Positions 1 to 13,600 of a stretch of 64,000 nucleotides of DNA are shown here, piece by piece. The DNA lies in contig NW_024037069.1 in the NCBI RefSeq assembly GCF_015706575.1, forward strand, positions 45,318,347 through 45,382,346. The letters run 5' to 3'. Position 1 is the first letter of the stretch. Every line of letters starts with the position of its first letter. The notes under the pieces were generated by a model, which was given only the letters and a program-made list of their open reading frames with translations, was not told the origin of the DNA and did not search any database. The stretch is from Patiria miniata. Its lineage: Eukaryota; Echinodermata; Asteroidea; Valvatida; Asterinidae. The translations under genes were made by a program, and so were the position numbers.

Positions 1-456
1 ATGTCTAAAAACTGACGGTGGTGAGTTAAAAGCTCAGATTTTTTTCCAAAAAAATCTGTCAGATGGTCCAAACGCCAATGGTTCTGGAAATGTTGAGAGT
101 TATGGATCAAACAAGGCAACTTTTTGGGTGGATTTGTGTTTCAGAAAGTGGAATTCCTGACAAACGTATTTCGTCTATCAAAGTGCATTTCCATTTCTCA
201 CACAGCGTATTGACCACCCGAAAAATGACATTGACAATGCTAGAAAGGCACAATTTTAATTTCTAGTTTCTCACAGTCCCTGGCCGAGTCCGAGTTACTT
301 GGCTAGAATGGCTACGGCTTGAATTACACACGGGTCTATGGAAAGTGGCTGCAGCCGGCCGCTGCATGCCATGCCATGGGCCGTCACACCATGCACACCG
401 GCGTAGTAAGCCAAGTAATTCAGACACGGCCCTTGATTCATGATGTTCTAGCTCTA

Positions 457-536
457 CTGAGTGGAGCGTTGAATTACGGGTACCCCTCCATACCCCTCTG
501 TATGGAGGGGTACCCGTAATTCAACGCTCCACTCAG
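457..536. repeat. Perfect 37-bp inverted repeat (hairpin)
   Basis: Arms 457-493 and 500-536 are exact reverse complements around a six-base loop (494-499). The arm begins CTGAGTGGAGCGTTGAATTA. A direct repeat of ATGATGTTCT lies just outside on both sides, near 440 and 553. This suggests a foldback element or a recent palindromic duplication. No gene is nearby. Confidence 0.9.
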
Positions 537-2800
537 TACTACAGTAGAGCTAATGATGTTCTATCATTTTGCGATGACTGACCTTCACTGAGATAACATT
601 TGATGAAAAAAAGTGGCGGAGTCAGGATGCAACATTCTTTCCGCCTCTGTTCTCTGAGAAATTAGTGTGTTTACACTTTACACCGGCAAAATTGAATCTT
701 TCCGCAAGACATGCAAGACTGAATGGAGAACAGTTTTTCTATTAGGGCGCCCTCAAACTGCAGCAGACGGTGTCGCGATCGCGCGGCACACACTTTTTTC
801 TATAGCTTCCCGTACCCGTTCTCTTCAACATTCGATTTTTTTTCTCCAAACGAGTTTTCAATGAGAATCTTTTATTTAAAAGTAATGGGTGCATTTGCTT
901 TTTGTTCAGTTATTATTTTCATTTGAAGCAACAATTACAATTGCTAACAATTTCAAGAAGGCCTCATTGTTAATCTCCCTAGTGGATAATTCAGGAGGAT
1001 ATCATCGCGCGGGCGAATAGGTTTTAACTTCTTTAGGAGGTACCTGGGCTGCACCATTTTTTTTTTCACTGAAGGCAACTGATATAATATTTTTTTTAAA
1101 TCAATATTTTAATGGGGGGTATCTGGGGGCACGGACCTCCGCTTACGTTTTGTGAAAACAGACAAAACGTAGGCCTCCACCACCCCACTGCACTTGGGGC
1201 CGGGTCTCGTTATAAATTCCACTGCTCACGCACGTAAAAAGCTGGGGGCGTTGAAATGGCTATCGCTTTTATAACTATAAGATCAAAGCGCTTTACATTG
1301 CGTTGTTTTCTATATGAAGCCAGAGAAGGGACAAAATAATAAATGTTCGGCCGTTGCTAATTTGTTCGAACGATTTACCTATTTTTTTTTTCGCACGATT
1401 TATTCAATTCGTTACCATGATTTACTCCTTCGTTCGCACGATTTAACGACCTAGTCCGCAAGATAGATTTTCTAATTAGTTCCCTTCTTTTTTTGGGGGG
1501 GGGGGGGGGTGATATAGGGGTATTTGAGTCTAATTAGACGTTGCCCGGGGCACGCCCCCCCCCCCCCCGAAAATGTTAAAATCTACGATGATTCCCCTAA
1601 AGCAATTCAATCAAGAATAGATTTAGGAACTTTAGCATTCCATATTATTTTTGGCCCCGTTTTCATAACATTAATTAGGCCTATACAGTCAACGGCTGAA
1701 CGGGACGGGGGTTAAGTGCAACCCCCTTCCATCCCACCGTCTCTAGAGTCCGTTACTGATATGCTCCCCCACCTATTTTGGACGTTTTCAACCATCTTTT
1801 ATTTTAAGTTTTTGTTGTATCCATAATCGCACCAAAAAGCGAATTTTGGCCGCAAATGAGTTGTAAAGCTCATACTGCGCACAAACAGGACACCTCAAAT
1901 ATAATTATAACGACAGGATTTAGCCAACAGTGATCCATTCTTAATTTTGTTCGCCAAAAGAGGCGTCCCCGTATTTTATGTTTATTCTCATCGCCGAAAA
2001 TTCTTTTTGAAATTGGGTTGCCAGTGTTTCATAGCCCCGCCCCCTGCTGTCACACAATCATATTGCGTGCGGATCCTTGAGTGATATTGACTATGTATAA
2101 AATCTCAAAATAGATGGACGATTATTTCGAACAGGCGTTTATCTCGGCTTCAAAGCCGGAGGTTTTGTCCCGATCAGTGTCTCTGTCATTATTGAGTGAT
2201 GAATCTGTAATTAACCCGATTGTTCTGTACTTCGACCGCTCGTATTATCTTATCCAACCGCGATAAGGGAGTAAGAGTGTTAACGGGTCATCAAAAATAG
2301 CCATTTGTCAGTTTTGGAATATAATGCGGTACGTGGCCCAGTTAAAGCGGCATGTCCCGATTTCTACTATATCGTGAATTTGTAATCTTTATCCTTACGC
2401 TTTGCCAACCCGTCTCGAAGTGTTGTTCCGTAGAAGTTTGAATGTTTAGGAACCCCGCGACCATCCGAACTGTTCTTCGGAGGAGGATCTTTTTGGACGT
2501 GAATCAAAGATTTCAGCATTGCCTCAGTTGCTCAAAAGTGAACAAAATGAGTGAAAATCGAAAGTGGATCTGAGGAAACTCAAGGAGGAGGACGATGTTT
2601 TTGGTTCAGTTTTCGAGATTGGAGGGAAAAGGTAGTCAAGGAACACCCCCTCCCCCTAAAACCCCCCCCCCCCCAACAATTTCACATGTCGGCCTCGGAT
2701 GTGAACCCAGGCCACAGTAATTAGTGTCAATCCGCAAACATGGATCCGCCGAACAGAAATGACTACAAACATGACAGATTGCTGCGCGCACACGGATTTT

Positions 2801-2900
2801 ACAATACAATACAATACAATACAATACAATAAAAACTTTATTATCCCATTGCGGGAAAAATTTAATTTTACAAACACATAGGCCGAGTCGCAAAACCCAC
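2801..2900 (-). mobile_element. 3' end of a LINE or SINE with ACAAT-type tail
   Basis: Six perfect ACAAT units (2801-2830) are followed on the plus strand by a segment that reads CCCGCAATGGGATAATAAAG on the minus strand. A short A/T-rich 3' module ending in a pentanucleotide microsatellite is typical of non-LTR retrotransposon or SINE tails in marine animals. The element would run on the minus strand with its 3' end at 2801. The 5' body is not recognisable. Confidence 0.5.
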
Positions 2901-4998
2901 CGAAACACGTTCATGAAATTTGCTTAATTTATTGGGTTTCTCGAAAGTCCTGCTTCGTCTCCAGCTGTTGGCTTCATCTCTGAACAGTCATTACGGAATT
3001 TCTCTAAATTGAGGCATGTTAAATGATTTGGTATTTCATGAAGAAGATGGAGCCATGCACTTTGCGCTCCCCCTCAGGCTCTAGGTCAGGGACACTGAAA
3101 TATCATGGATCCGCATCCGGAGACGTAGCCGTTGTTCTGAAAATCCCAATATCTATGTCTCTACAACTCACCGTGGTGAATCTGAGGTAGTCTGAGTACC
3201 CGGTCCAGTTATCCGAAGATCGACATCCCACTCCTCCCACGGCACTAGACTCTTCCTTAGAGATGCTGCCCTGGCTACGGCCACAAAGGCCAACAACAGA
3301 AAAATCCTCATCTTGAATTATCTAAGACAATTCACCCCCTAAAATCTCCTTGCACAGCTAGGATACGAAAAGTTTCCCAAAGCAAGAAACACAGGCGGCT
3401 AGTTCAGAGGATTTTTTGTCCGTGACGTAGTATTCAGTCCAATTCTAACTTCTGCCCAGCTGCTGAATTTGCGTCAGGCACATAGGCGAGGACTTTAGAA
3501 TTGTTCTGGCCTGCTCATCGTACCTGTTATAATATATTTTGGCAATTGTTTCTAAGTTCTCTTTTTTTTTACACAGGGAGCACCACTTTGATTGGTCCGC
3601 TGTAAACTAGTAGATTCTAGCGGGCTTCGATTGTATGCAAAACACCTCCTAATGGGGTCAAACAGCATCGCGAAGGGGCTCTTCTGTTGTGTACTTTGCA
3701 AGTTTTTGGACAATCATTAAACTCGAGATCAACTTGTTTATCGTACTATCACAGGATTGGTGATCGTGGGTTGTTTTCTGCCTGTGAAAAAAAAACAAAG
3801 TTTCTAATGATGTCGATTTGCGGAGTTGGGGAGTTTTAAAAACATCCAAAGGTCGAAATTTGAAATAAGAGTGTTGACATCGGTAGCTACACAGAACTAT
3901 AGCGTGTCGTGTGCATAGATATTGACACGAGCTTCACGTAGGCGACTTAATATAATTATGTGCTCATTAAGCCTCATTGTTCACAAGAAACGAAAAAGCA
4001 ACAATGAAGTTGATGATTTGATCGCATTGGTCATTTTTTTTTTAAACTAAAGAATCGACTTTAAAATGCAGCAATCTTACGGACCATGGAATGTTTTGCT
4101 CTAGATGAGTAGGCTTTCACTCTTAGTTTATTGTCATAGGCCTACATGGGGTCTATTCTTTATAGGTATCAGCAACTCAACACTCAACGTCTAGCAAAGG
4201 CCTAACTACAAATTATCTGCATAAACGTCCCTTGAAGGTCAAAGTTATGATTCTGGTGAAATAGGGTCATTTTAAACTCCTTAAACGGCATCGGAAATGA
4301 CCCTCTACGACCGGCAACAAGTAGCCATTTCAGAGGGGGCAACACTGATCGTCCGCGCGCAGTCAATGTTCCAATCTACCAATAGTGCCTCTGTATCATA
4401 GAAATAAGATTCTCTCTACTTGAAATACACAGGGGAAAACGTAAAAAACCGTAATATGCATTACGAAATATGTATACTTTTGGTATTTGAACTTCAGATG
4501 TCCACGTTGCAAAACTTCTTCTTCAAAACAAATAATCTATTACGAGATGATCAAGGTGCAAAAACAGAATGCTTATTAAAGCAAAAAAACACAAAAAAAA
4601 CACGTTTTGCCAAAAAAATTATCTGCATTTGAAGTTCCAGTTTAGCTGACTCGGCGCCGTCACGGAAAATAACAATTGACAACCATTCAGGAAGAAAAAT
4701 TGTGTTACATGTATTTCACCGTAAAACGAACTTTTCAAGTTTTCGGACGTGCAAAACGCGAGTGCTCTCTACACGATTATTTCAGTCAAAAGTGTAGGCC
4801 TAACACCATTTTCTTGTAGCATATCTCAAAGTCACTTTCTTTTTTATTTCCCAACAAAAGACTTCCGTGTATCCTTCATTTCGGACCGACAGTTTTGACC
4901 ATTTTCTTGTCCCCATTGGTTATACCCGACGGCAAGTAGACAAATATCTTGCTGCAACTGTATTTCAGTGATCATTGGACAGATTGACCAATATTTGA

Positions 4999-5693
4999 CA
5001 CTACAGCGTGTGTCAATAAAAACGCAGGATTAGAAACAAAAATATTAAGAATATAAACCACCCCTATTCATCATAATGTTAACCCTCTTTTCAAAGTACC
5101 TTTCCTTCTCTTCACTATGCTTTTTATCCCATCTCATTTGGACAATCCTGTCCAGAGATAGAGTACATTGAAGAAGGGTTATAAATTCCAAGCTGGTCTG
5201 ATTTGTGAAATCACACATACCTAATGAAAGGTTTGAATTCAGTACAGGTGAAAGTATTTGTGGATCACAAAGAAGGACATGTGTGGCAGGATTAGGCTTA
5301 CATAATCCTTTAGTCCACAATCAATGTTATTAGTCAATAATTCATGATGCTTTGAAACAATGATAGTCCAGTTATTAAATTTAAGTGATACTTATCATCA
5401 GTTGTTTCAAAGAAAGTTTTGTTCTGGTTTAATTGTCTTCAATGCATACCTGCATTGTACATAACTGGTCGTTGTGTTAAGGTCATTGAATCAGACCAAC
5501 CCGCCTCAGAAGGGCTTCACAAAACTTGTCATAACTTTTGAACCAAAAGTCCAAATTCCACCAAACAAAAATCTTGTCAAAGATGAAATTATGGACAATC
5601 AAATCCTTATCAAATTAGGCACACCAGTAGCATAATTTTCTCAGAAAAAAAATCGCTTTGAATCCTGCGTTTTTATTGGCACACGCTGTAGTG
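4999..5693. mobile_element. Non-autonomous DNA transposon, 33-bp TIRs
   Basis: The ends form a 33-bp terminal inverted repeat with one mismatch (4999-5031 against 5661-5693), beginning CACTACAGCGTGTGTCAATA. The roughly 630-bp interior has no convincing transposase frame. I could not identify a clear target-site duplication, so the superfamily is open. Confidence 0.75.
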
Positions 5694-7048
5694 CCCAGGA
5701 TACAAATCAAGAAAAGAGCGACTTGCTCCTCAAAAAAGTTTAAGTATTTTAAGAATTTTTGCACTCCTTAAATAGTGTTTCCTTCAGATTTACAACTTTT
5801 GGTACTTTTCAGGTCATATTAGGGAATATGAGTGGTGGCCCAGTATGGAACTCTTTCCCTGCAATTTTCTGTGTCCTTTATGTACCCATATACCTCATGC
5901 ATTAAGGCGGGGTTAGATCGGGCAATGGTTTTGTATTTCTACGATAAGCATGAGTAAACCATTTGTGCGTTCATTGTTTCTAGATTAATGACAAAGAACA
6001 GCTATCGAGACAGGCACGAGGTCTATTCATTCCTTGGAAAAGAGAAGCAACTAGTGACAAGGAATTTAAATCGAGTAGTCCTCCATTTTTCTTCACAAGA
6101 CTAAATCAACAAAGATATTACAACCAAACAAAGAATGTACAGATCATAAAATCCTGGTGTTTTCTGAATAGGAAATTAGGATTAAAATACCGGTATCAAC
6201 AGATGTGACACTTGAACTTCTGACTTGATTTGTAGATGTATTTATTATATTCAAAGTATCCAATCAAAATGGGCCACAAAAGAATAGAAACAACAAAACG
6301 GCTATTGGTTTTGAAATTTGACAAGTCAGAATTATGCAAGCAATCTAATAACATCCTTTTCTTTCAAGTTTGGATCAATGAAAAACAACTGAGCAGAGTG
6401 GTCAGGAACTTTGATATGTCACAATTATGCTATTTATTTCATATGCAACTAACTTTGATAAAACTTATAATTTGTGTTATTCTTAATGTTTAACTTGAAG
6501 GGGAAACAATTCAATATTAAAAAAAAAATAATAATATATAACTGGTTCCTACAAAGTGTAATTGCATTAGGCAAGGGGATGGATATTCTTACTAAATCAG
6601 TGTTCCTTTTAAAATTGATGTTCCTTTTATAACATTAATGTAGGACTTAGGACATAGATACGTTTTCATTTGTCCAAGTTTGACGCAAAAAGGTAAATTT
6701 CTGACATATGGCTATGTTCAACTGGAAGTCAAATGTTTCAGTTCCGAATCCAGTAATCTGCTGTTTGGCCTGCAAATTACCAGAAAGTGCCAAATATGCG
6801 TGAAATTTGAATACTTCATCCCAACGTTATTTTTTTTTTCCTTTCCATGCAAAAACCAACCACCAGAGACTAACTTATTACTCACATTTAGGCTGGGAAT
6901 TGGTTACCATTATTTTAATAAGGACTTGTTTTTTTACAATCTAAATTATGTGACTTGCTTGAGATTGAGATTTACACAACATTTTGTACTTATCATGACC
7001 TGCATTTCAGTCAATTTCTTGCATAAATGGGTCATAGTTTAGTGAGAT
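5694..7048. other. AT-rich non-coding stretch
   Basis: There are open frames of 85 and 120 codons on the plus strand, but their composition is that of AT-rich spacer (runs of F, L, I, N) and they have no flanking splice or start signals. I see no gene or defined repeat here. Confidence 0.5.
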
Positions 7049-7560
7049 CTGAGCCAAATGTCGAATCAGACTTGAAAGAACTGAGTCGGACTTGAGCCCA
7101 AATTGAGTCATATGAGTCACTATTGAGTCAGATATGAGTCACAATTGAGTCACTTCTGAGACAGGCTGAATCACACTTGAATGTCTGTGTATACAAACTG
7201 AGTCAGAATAGTTGAGTCAGCCCTAAATATAACCAGATGTTCTTGAGCCCAAAGTGAGTCAGGTAAGATGGGAGACTGAGTCAGAATAGTTGAGTCAGCT
7301 GTTCTTGAGCCCAAAGTGAGTCAGGTAAGATGGGAGACTGAGTCAGAATAGTTCAGTCAGCTGTTCTTGAACCCAAAGTGAGTCAGGTAAGATGGGAGAC
7401 TGAGTCAGAAAGTTGAGTCGGCCCTGAGATAGGAGTTATATATTAAGTTGACTTGACCACAGAAGAGTCAGGCCTAAGTCACTGTTGAGACAAAGCAGAA
7501 TCACAATTTGCAGGTCAAAGACCCAAGTTGGCTCACGTCTCCTTGCTTAGTGAGTCAACT
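7049..7560. repeat. TGAGTCA-rich repeat with 62-bp tandem units
   Basis: About 16 GAGTCA motifs occur in roughly 500 bases. Within it, 7237-7421 is three tandem copies of a 62-bp unit (starts near 7237, 7299, 7361), each containing GTGAGTCAGGTAAGATGGGA. The block lies just downstream of the NPLOC4 stop codon, so it may overlap that gene's 3' UTR or terminator region. TGAGTCA is the AP-1/TRE consensus, but density from tandem duplication alone does not show function. Confidence 0.8.
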
Positions 7561-7631
7561 CAACTGCTAAAAAGAAAACACCTCCCAGGTATGGTTTATG
7601 ATCCTATTTAATTCTAACGACTGCCAAGCTT

Positions 7632-10600
7632 TCAATCTTTAGGTCCCTCACACATCTCACAGACGGCTTTGAGTGAGTTGGTATTGATGTAGGTACATCT
7701 TGAGCATGTCCACGTTCCTTGAGATACCCCACCACCCGAGGCCACGGCATCAGCGATGGTCGAGGTTGGACTGGGCCCTGCAAGATGGAAATGAAATGCT
7801 GTCAAGTGTCAGTCCCAAACTCAAACTCTCATCTGAGTATTTGTTGTCACTCCTACTCATAGTCATACTCATCGAAATGTTCTCGACTACACGCCAGACT
7901 GTATCTTGTCTGAAAGCCTGAACATAAAATTGGACCCACTTCTTGGAACATTCGCAATGCAAAGATATGGGCCAATGCATTCAAACTAAAGTTTGAGGTC
8001 TCAATTAAAGGTTTTAAAAAAGGTTTCCTTGACATTGAATAAAGTGATTTGAAATAAGTCTAGCAGAGTAAAAAAAAAAAAAAAAAAAAAAATGTATTTC
8101 CATTTCCACCCCTAAAAAAACTATAACTATAACTTACAACATTTATAATGCGCTTTCCACCATGTTTCAAAGCGCTAAAGGTTAACAGTTTACATTTTTT
8201 ACCACTTTACTATTCAGAAATTTACAACACAGCATTATAAAAAAGGAACTAAGATATTAGTAATTTTGTAAAGATATATGTGTTTTTTTTAACCTGTTTT
8301 TTTTTTCTTTTGAGATGTGGATGTTTAGACTCACCCTGAGCTGCCATGAAGTGTTCTAGTGTCGCCCACTGCTCACTCTTAGACCACGCCCTCGCTAGCT
8401 CACTATCTTGATTCCTGAGAGCATCCAGAAGTGGCCCCATATGATCCTATCAATGTACAATAAAAACAGTAAAAGAAGTCAAACACGGAAGTAAATAAAA
8501 TTCAGGGCATAATCCAACAACCCTAAACCTCCATATTCCTTCTCCGTTTTTAAGGTTCTTTGCTAGACTGCAAATGCCTATCCTATCCACTATTACCTTA
8601 CAGGGGGTCTAATGCCCCGAAAAATGTAAGGAATGTGCAACTGGTTTCCTGTAAGCAGGCATGCAACTGGGAAGTCACAAAAAAGAGGAAATTCAAATTT
8701 TCCCAAGACTTTGTACAGTGTATTTCTATTTTCAATGGCACACTTGGGAAGTACAAAAAGAGGAAATCAGCTGATCCGAGGAAAAGTTGCATGCCTGTGT
8801 AAGGTGATAGATGACACAGGAAGACTCCTCACAAAAGTGTCTTAGGTGTAAGAAGTCATTACTGTCTTCTTTTGCACCAACCAGACCCAATCACAGTTTA
8901 TATAAAGTAAAACAATTGATGCACGAATGCCCAGTCAGCTGTGGTGACAACTTTACCACAGGGGAACCGGTGTACTTTTTCTTCAAGCAATAGAATATGT
9001 AATAAAACTCAATTAGTTCTTCATTGAGTTTGTTTGATGACAATAAACCTACTAATAAACCCCCCTCTCCATTCATGTAATTTCAGTCTGCTTTGTGTCA
9101 ACTGCAGCGCAGGGCCAAGGGGGGCCGGGGGGGGATCCCCACCACTGGAAATTGCTAGTCCTTTTTTTCACTAGTGGCCTTTTTTTCATGAGTGCCCCTT
9201 TTCAACCTCGTGCGAAGGTCTTTGTCGTAATGAAGAGTTCCATCTATTGTTCGATAGTGTACGCTATGAAGGGCGCCCCCACAGAAAGTTAGCGGCCAGC
9301 CCCCAATGTAAATCTGACTAAAAACAGCCTACAGAAAGACAGCTTTAAGATGACATAGTTAATAGATACTGACCCTGATAGGTAGCATCTGCATAGTAGC
9401 CAGGTAGATGAGTAAATGCAAGTCCAGCATGGCTTCAAGGAACTGCTCCCCGCTGAACTGCTTCATGTACTGGGCTAAGGGGCCTAGATCCTGCAGCTCA
9501 CCGAGCTCTGAACGATTCTCCACAGGGAAATGCTTGACTGTCTGTGTGTCGTTGAAGGTGTACATAGGATCCTTGGGAAAGCCGCACGTGACCTGAGGGG
9601 TCGGTGAATAAGTGTTGCTGTAAAGTTCTTTTACAAATCTAAGACAATAACAGCCTCAAAATGAGAGGAAGACATATACACACAAACAAGAAAAACGGAA
9701 GAATACCCCCTCCAAAAAACCCAAGCAACCAGGTGTTTGAGGAAACGTTGCAGGATTGAGGAATGCATAGTTGAGCCACTATTACTTTACATTGGGCCTT
9801 GATGTACAATGTCAAAAGAATGTTATCGGTTGCTTGTACATTGGAGGATTCTCAAATCAGTGACAGTGACTTGTACTCACATCCACTAGGAGGAATTCAA
9901 CCGGTAGAGGTCTTGCTAATGACTTGGAGCTGTTGCCGTAACCGTCCTTCTCCTGTATTAAATGGGATAATGCATTTAAGCACATTTATCTGACATTATA
10001 ATCCATCTTCAGTTGTTGAAAAGTTGCAGGGATTCCGTGCATAAGGTAGCCCTCAGAAGCAAAAACGGCAACAAATTGTAAAGCGCTTTGAGATTGTTGA
10101 TACGATTGAAAGCTTTACAAATTATTTATTTATCTATTTTAACAAAGTTCTATTAATTCAAGATATTTGAGCAACAATAACACAGTGCTCAATCCTTGGA
10201 TGCACTTCCCTTGTGTGTAAATATGCCACAGATGTCATTAAATATTGCATGTTGCATGCACCATAAGCATGTGATGCCACGTGTAGAACATTTTGTGAAT
10301 TTGATAAACTTCTCTTTATACCATTATTTACAACTTTCTTTTTTTTCTTTTCCATGTTCAGTGGCCTTTTCTTGTATCTTATTAATCATATCAACTTGAT
10401 GACTTTCACGGCAAAATATAAAAGAAAAAAATGTGGGATGATGGCACATATATATTTTGTTCTTCTCTTTTTTGCTAGGATACAGGCAAGCTACAGGAAA
10501 ATGCACAACTTTCTGCATTCAATCTGAATAATTCTATCTAATTAAAGCTCTAATCTCTGAAGTCAGAGTAAAACTCAATGTTAATATTACACGTACCGTG

Positions 10601-13600
10601 TAGAAGACATCCGGTACATACTGCTCACTGGTTGACTCTCGTACATAACCCAGCTCTGGTGCGTCTCTAGTGGGTACCAGGCAGTTATCACGCACCAATG
10701 CCATACACTGGTTGGAGACCTGGTAGGCCTCTGTGTGGATTTGGTTGGTTGCATCACCTTTAGGACGGAAAAACTAACACTGGTGAAAACTATCGTTTGT
10801 CATATCTTAGGGGATATTTAATGACTGGGCAAAAATGTAAACATTATTTCGAATGTATTCTGCTCAGACTATGCAGTCAACCAAGGGCGAATTAATAAGG
10901 GCACCTCTGAATAAGCTCTTTTGATCTAAATCTTCACTTTTTGTCATTACAAATCGGCCATCTATGTCCATGGCTGTCATCAAAAACACCTGTTTCTTTG
11001 AAAGGCAGGATCTAATAAAGAAACACAGGCCAAACAAAGAAAATTTTAAGTGTTTTTTAGGACCCGACTTCTGTGCGAACAAAAATTTCCATCATCTTTT
11101 TGATTGCATGAAATATTGTAGAATGCAGATTCAGTTACCATGTCCCCCACAGACTTGTGTCCATCGGTAGTGAGTGTTTATCCTGAAGTAAATCGTTGAA
11201 TCTTGTTAAGCACAAAGCAGTTGGAACACCAATTTGGCTTAATATTGGTAAAATGGCCATCACTGTTGTAAAACGCAAAATAATTTTAATGATGGTGTTG
11301 TACAGAAGGAATGCTTACCTGTGACGATACACGTGACAAACTTGGAGCCAAACGTTCCCTCCGTGGCTAGTTTGCAAGGGCTGGGGTTTTGGTTCTGGAG
11401 TTCACCCGCCATGATGCATTCTTCCGCACTCAAGAAATGCGCATCCTGAAAAGTCATACAAGTATTTATCTCAAATTCATCCAAATTTCTCAAATTCATT
11501 TAGGTTCTCTTAACTGCAACAAAACCAAATGAAGTTGTTAAAAGAAAACCAGATGGTTTTGTCTGTCTGTTTTGTAGGCTCGTTTTTAGAATCTACTTCC
11601 TTTGCAGTCAACAATGTGAGCACTTAATATTTTTTGGCAAGTGTTGGAAAGCATTGTTTTTAATTTGCATTTGCGAGAGCAAAAATTGGTTTAAACACTT
11701 CCTAGCTTACCATGTTGCGGACATGTTTCACTGTTCCCTTTGTCAGGTCATCCGCGACCAAATCTGTAAAAATCCATCCAACCTACAAGAGAATGTAATC
11801 AATCGGTTAAATTAACATCTGCCCCAAAAAAACATGTCCAGTGCCAACACTTGTGATTTAGACCCACCACAGACAATCAAATCTGCATTTTTGTTTCAAA
11901 ACCAACTTGTGATAAAAGCGCAAAAAACAACAAAAACCAAACAGACACTAAACAATTAATAACCACAAGATCAATTTTTTTTTAAAGTTTATTAAATTAA
12001 AATCTGCACTTTTCCTGTTCTGAAAATGTACATGATTAAACTCTGACCGACATTCAGAGATCCACAAAAGTTTGCTTTGTAAAACTGATTATTCAAATTG
12101 ATAAGGATCAAGCAGAATTAATCAACATGTTTACCCCAAAACTTGACACTCTACTAACAAAAGTCAAAGTTTAAGTGGCAGAGTATATTCATGACTATTG
12201 CAAGGTACTATCAGATTTTCGGGAATTAAAAGGACTAAGTGATGTGGTACAATCACATTTCGAGAAATGTCTCAGTCATAACCAAAGTCATTCATACACC
12301 TCACTTAACAACTAATTAAGTAATGCACTTTCATTATTTCACGGCAGTTTCCAGTGTAAACTTTCAATTTCATTTTCTTATTCTTCCCATTTCTAAGTTC
12401 CCACAATTGAAACTTGAACTTTTGGGTTCTGCAAAACCATCTGATATGTGAATGCTCTTTGGCACAATTCCCCACCCCAGGTCATAAAAGGGACGGTGAT
12501 TGGGGGGGGGGGATACATGTAGTTGCCTCCCTTTTAGAATTAATGCCCATATTTGGTTCTGAGCTGCACCTCTGCCTCCAAAATTTTTCAACATTTCTCA
12601 GCAAAAACCCCAACTGCAAGTTTAACAAATAAAATATTCACATGGTGTCACTGCGATTTCAGACACCATTATAAAATTAATAACACAACTGAAAACATTC
12701 ACACCTCTGCTTGTTAAACTGTGAGAATGCAAACACTGACAAAGAAACAAATCAGAATTGAATGGAGAGTTATCTATTATGTCCTGTACCCCACAAGTGT
12801 TTTGTTTACGGGCAAGATTTGTCCTTTTTGTGGGCTCTGACCCATTTTATGGAGATCAACAACACGGAGTGGGCAGGCAGGGTTTACACATTGTTGACAA
12901 GTTTCCTCTGGGCTTGTGTCAATTCTCTTCAAACCTTGACCCTTTAGTTATCTTGCTTTTTGCATTTCTATTGCCCAGGGAGAGTGCATGGGTCAAATGA
13001 CCTCCCCTGACCTCACCAGTAGTTTTCCATGAGTGCCCCAAAGGTTTAAGGCTTTGAGACCTTGCCCTTTGAATGCAGAAATCTCTTATATTTTTGTGAA
13101 TTTAAAACATATTTGTTTTGCACAGAAACAACACAAACAATGCACTATTTCCTAATAGATCTCGTTTCAATGACGTCATTTCCTACAGACCATCAGCATT
13201 TTGAACGTCAACTTGCATAACGTGCATCGGCTGCGTCATATTTCGAACACATTTCAAGCAACAAGCGCGCGTGTTTGGAACATTTCCAACACTGCGCAAT
13301 GCATACTTGATTGTGTACAATACACAGTTGCAGTTCTCCTACAGAGATGGCTGTCTTTGAGAGAGACCCATACTGAGTGGATTTCAAATGCACAGTTACT
13401 GAACATTCTTTAGAAAAAGCCAAACAGTGAATTAAAGTTTAGCCCAGAATTTATCCATTTTTTTTTAAATCTAAATCAGGAAGTAAAAAATATTCTGAGT
13501 GCATTTCTTTAAAGTCCCTGACCTACTTCTGAAGGCCTGTAGAGTACTACAGAAGCCCCCAGGTATGTGGCAAGTTCAGAACACAAGAACTTGAAAGCTC

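Larger units (their letters stand above)
1..4998. other. Non-coding left flank
   Basis: I see no supportable exon here. The open frames are short and not conserved-looking. The stretch holds long C and G homopolymers near 1494-1511 and 1555-1569, a perfect hairpin at 457-536, and a LINE/SINE tail near 2801. The rest is AT-rich sequence without structure I recognise. Confidence 0.6.
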
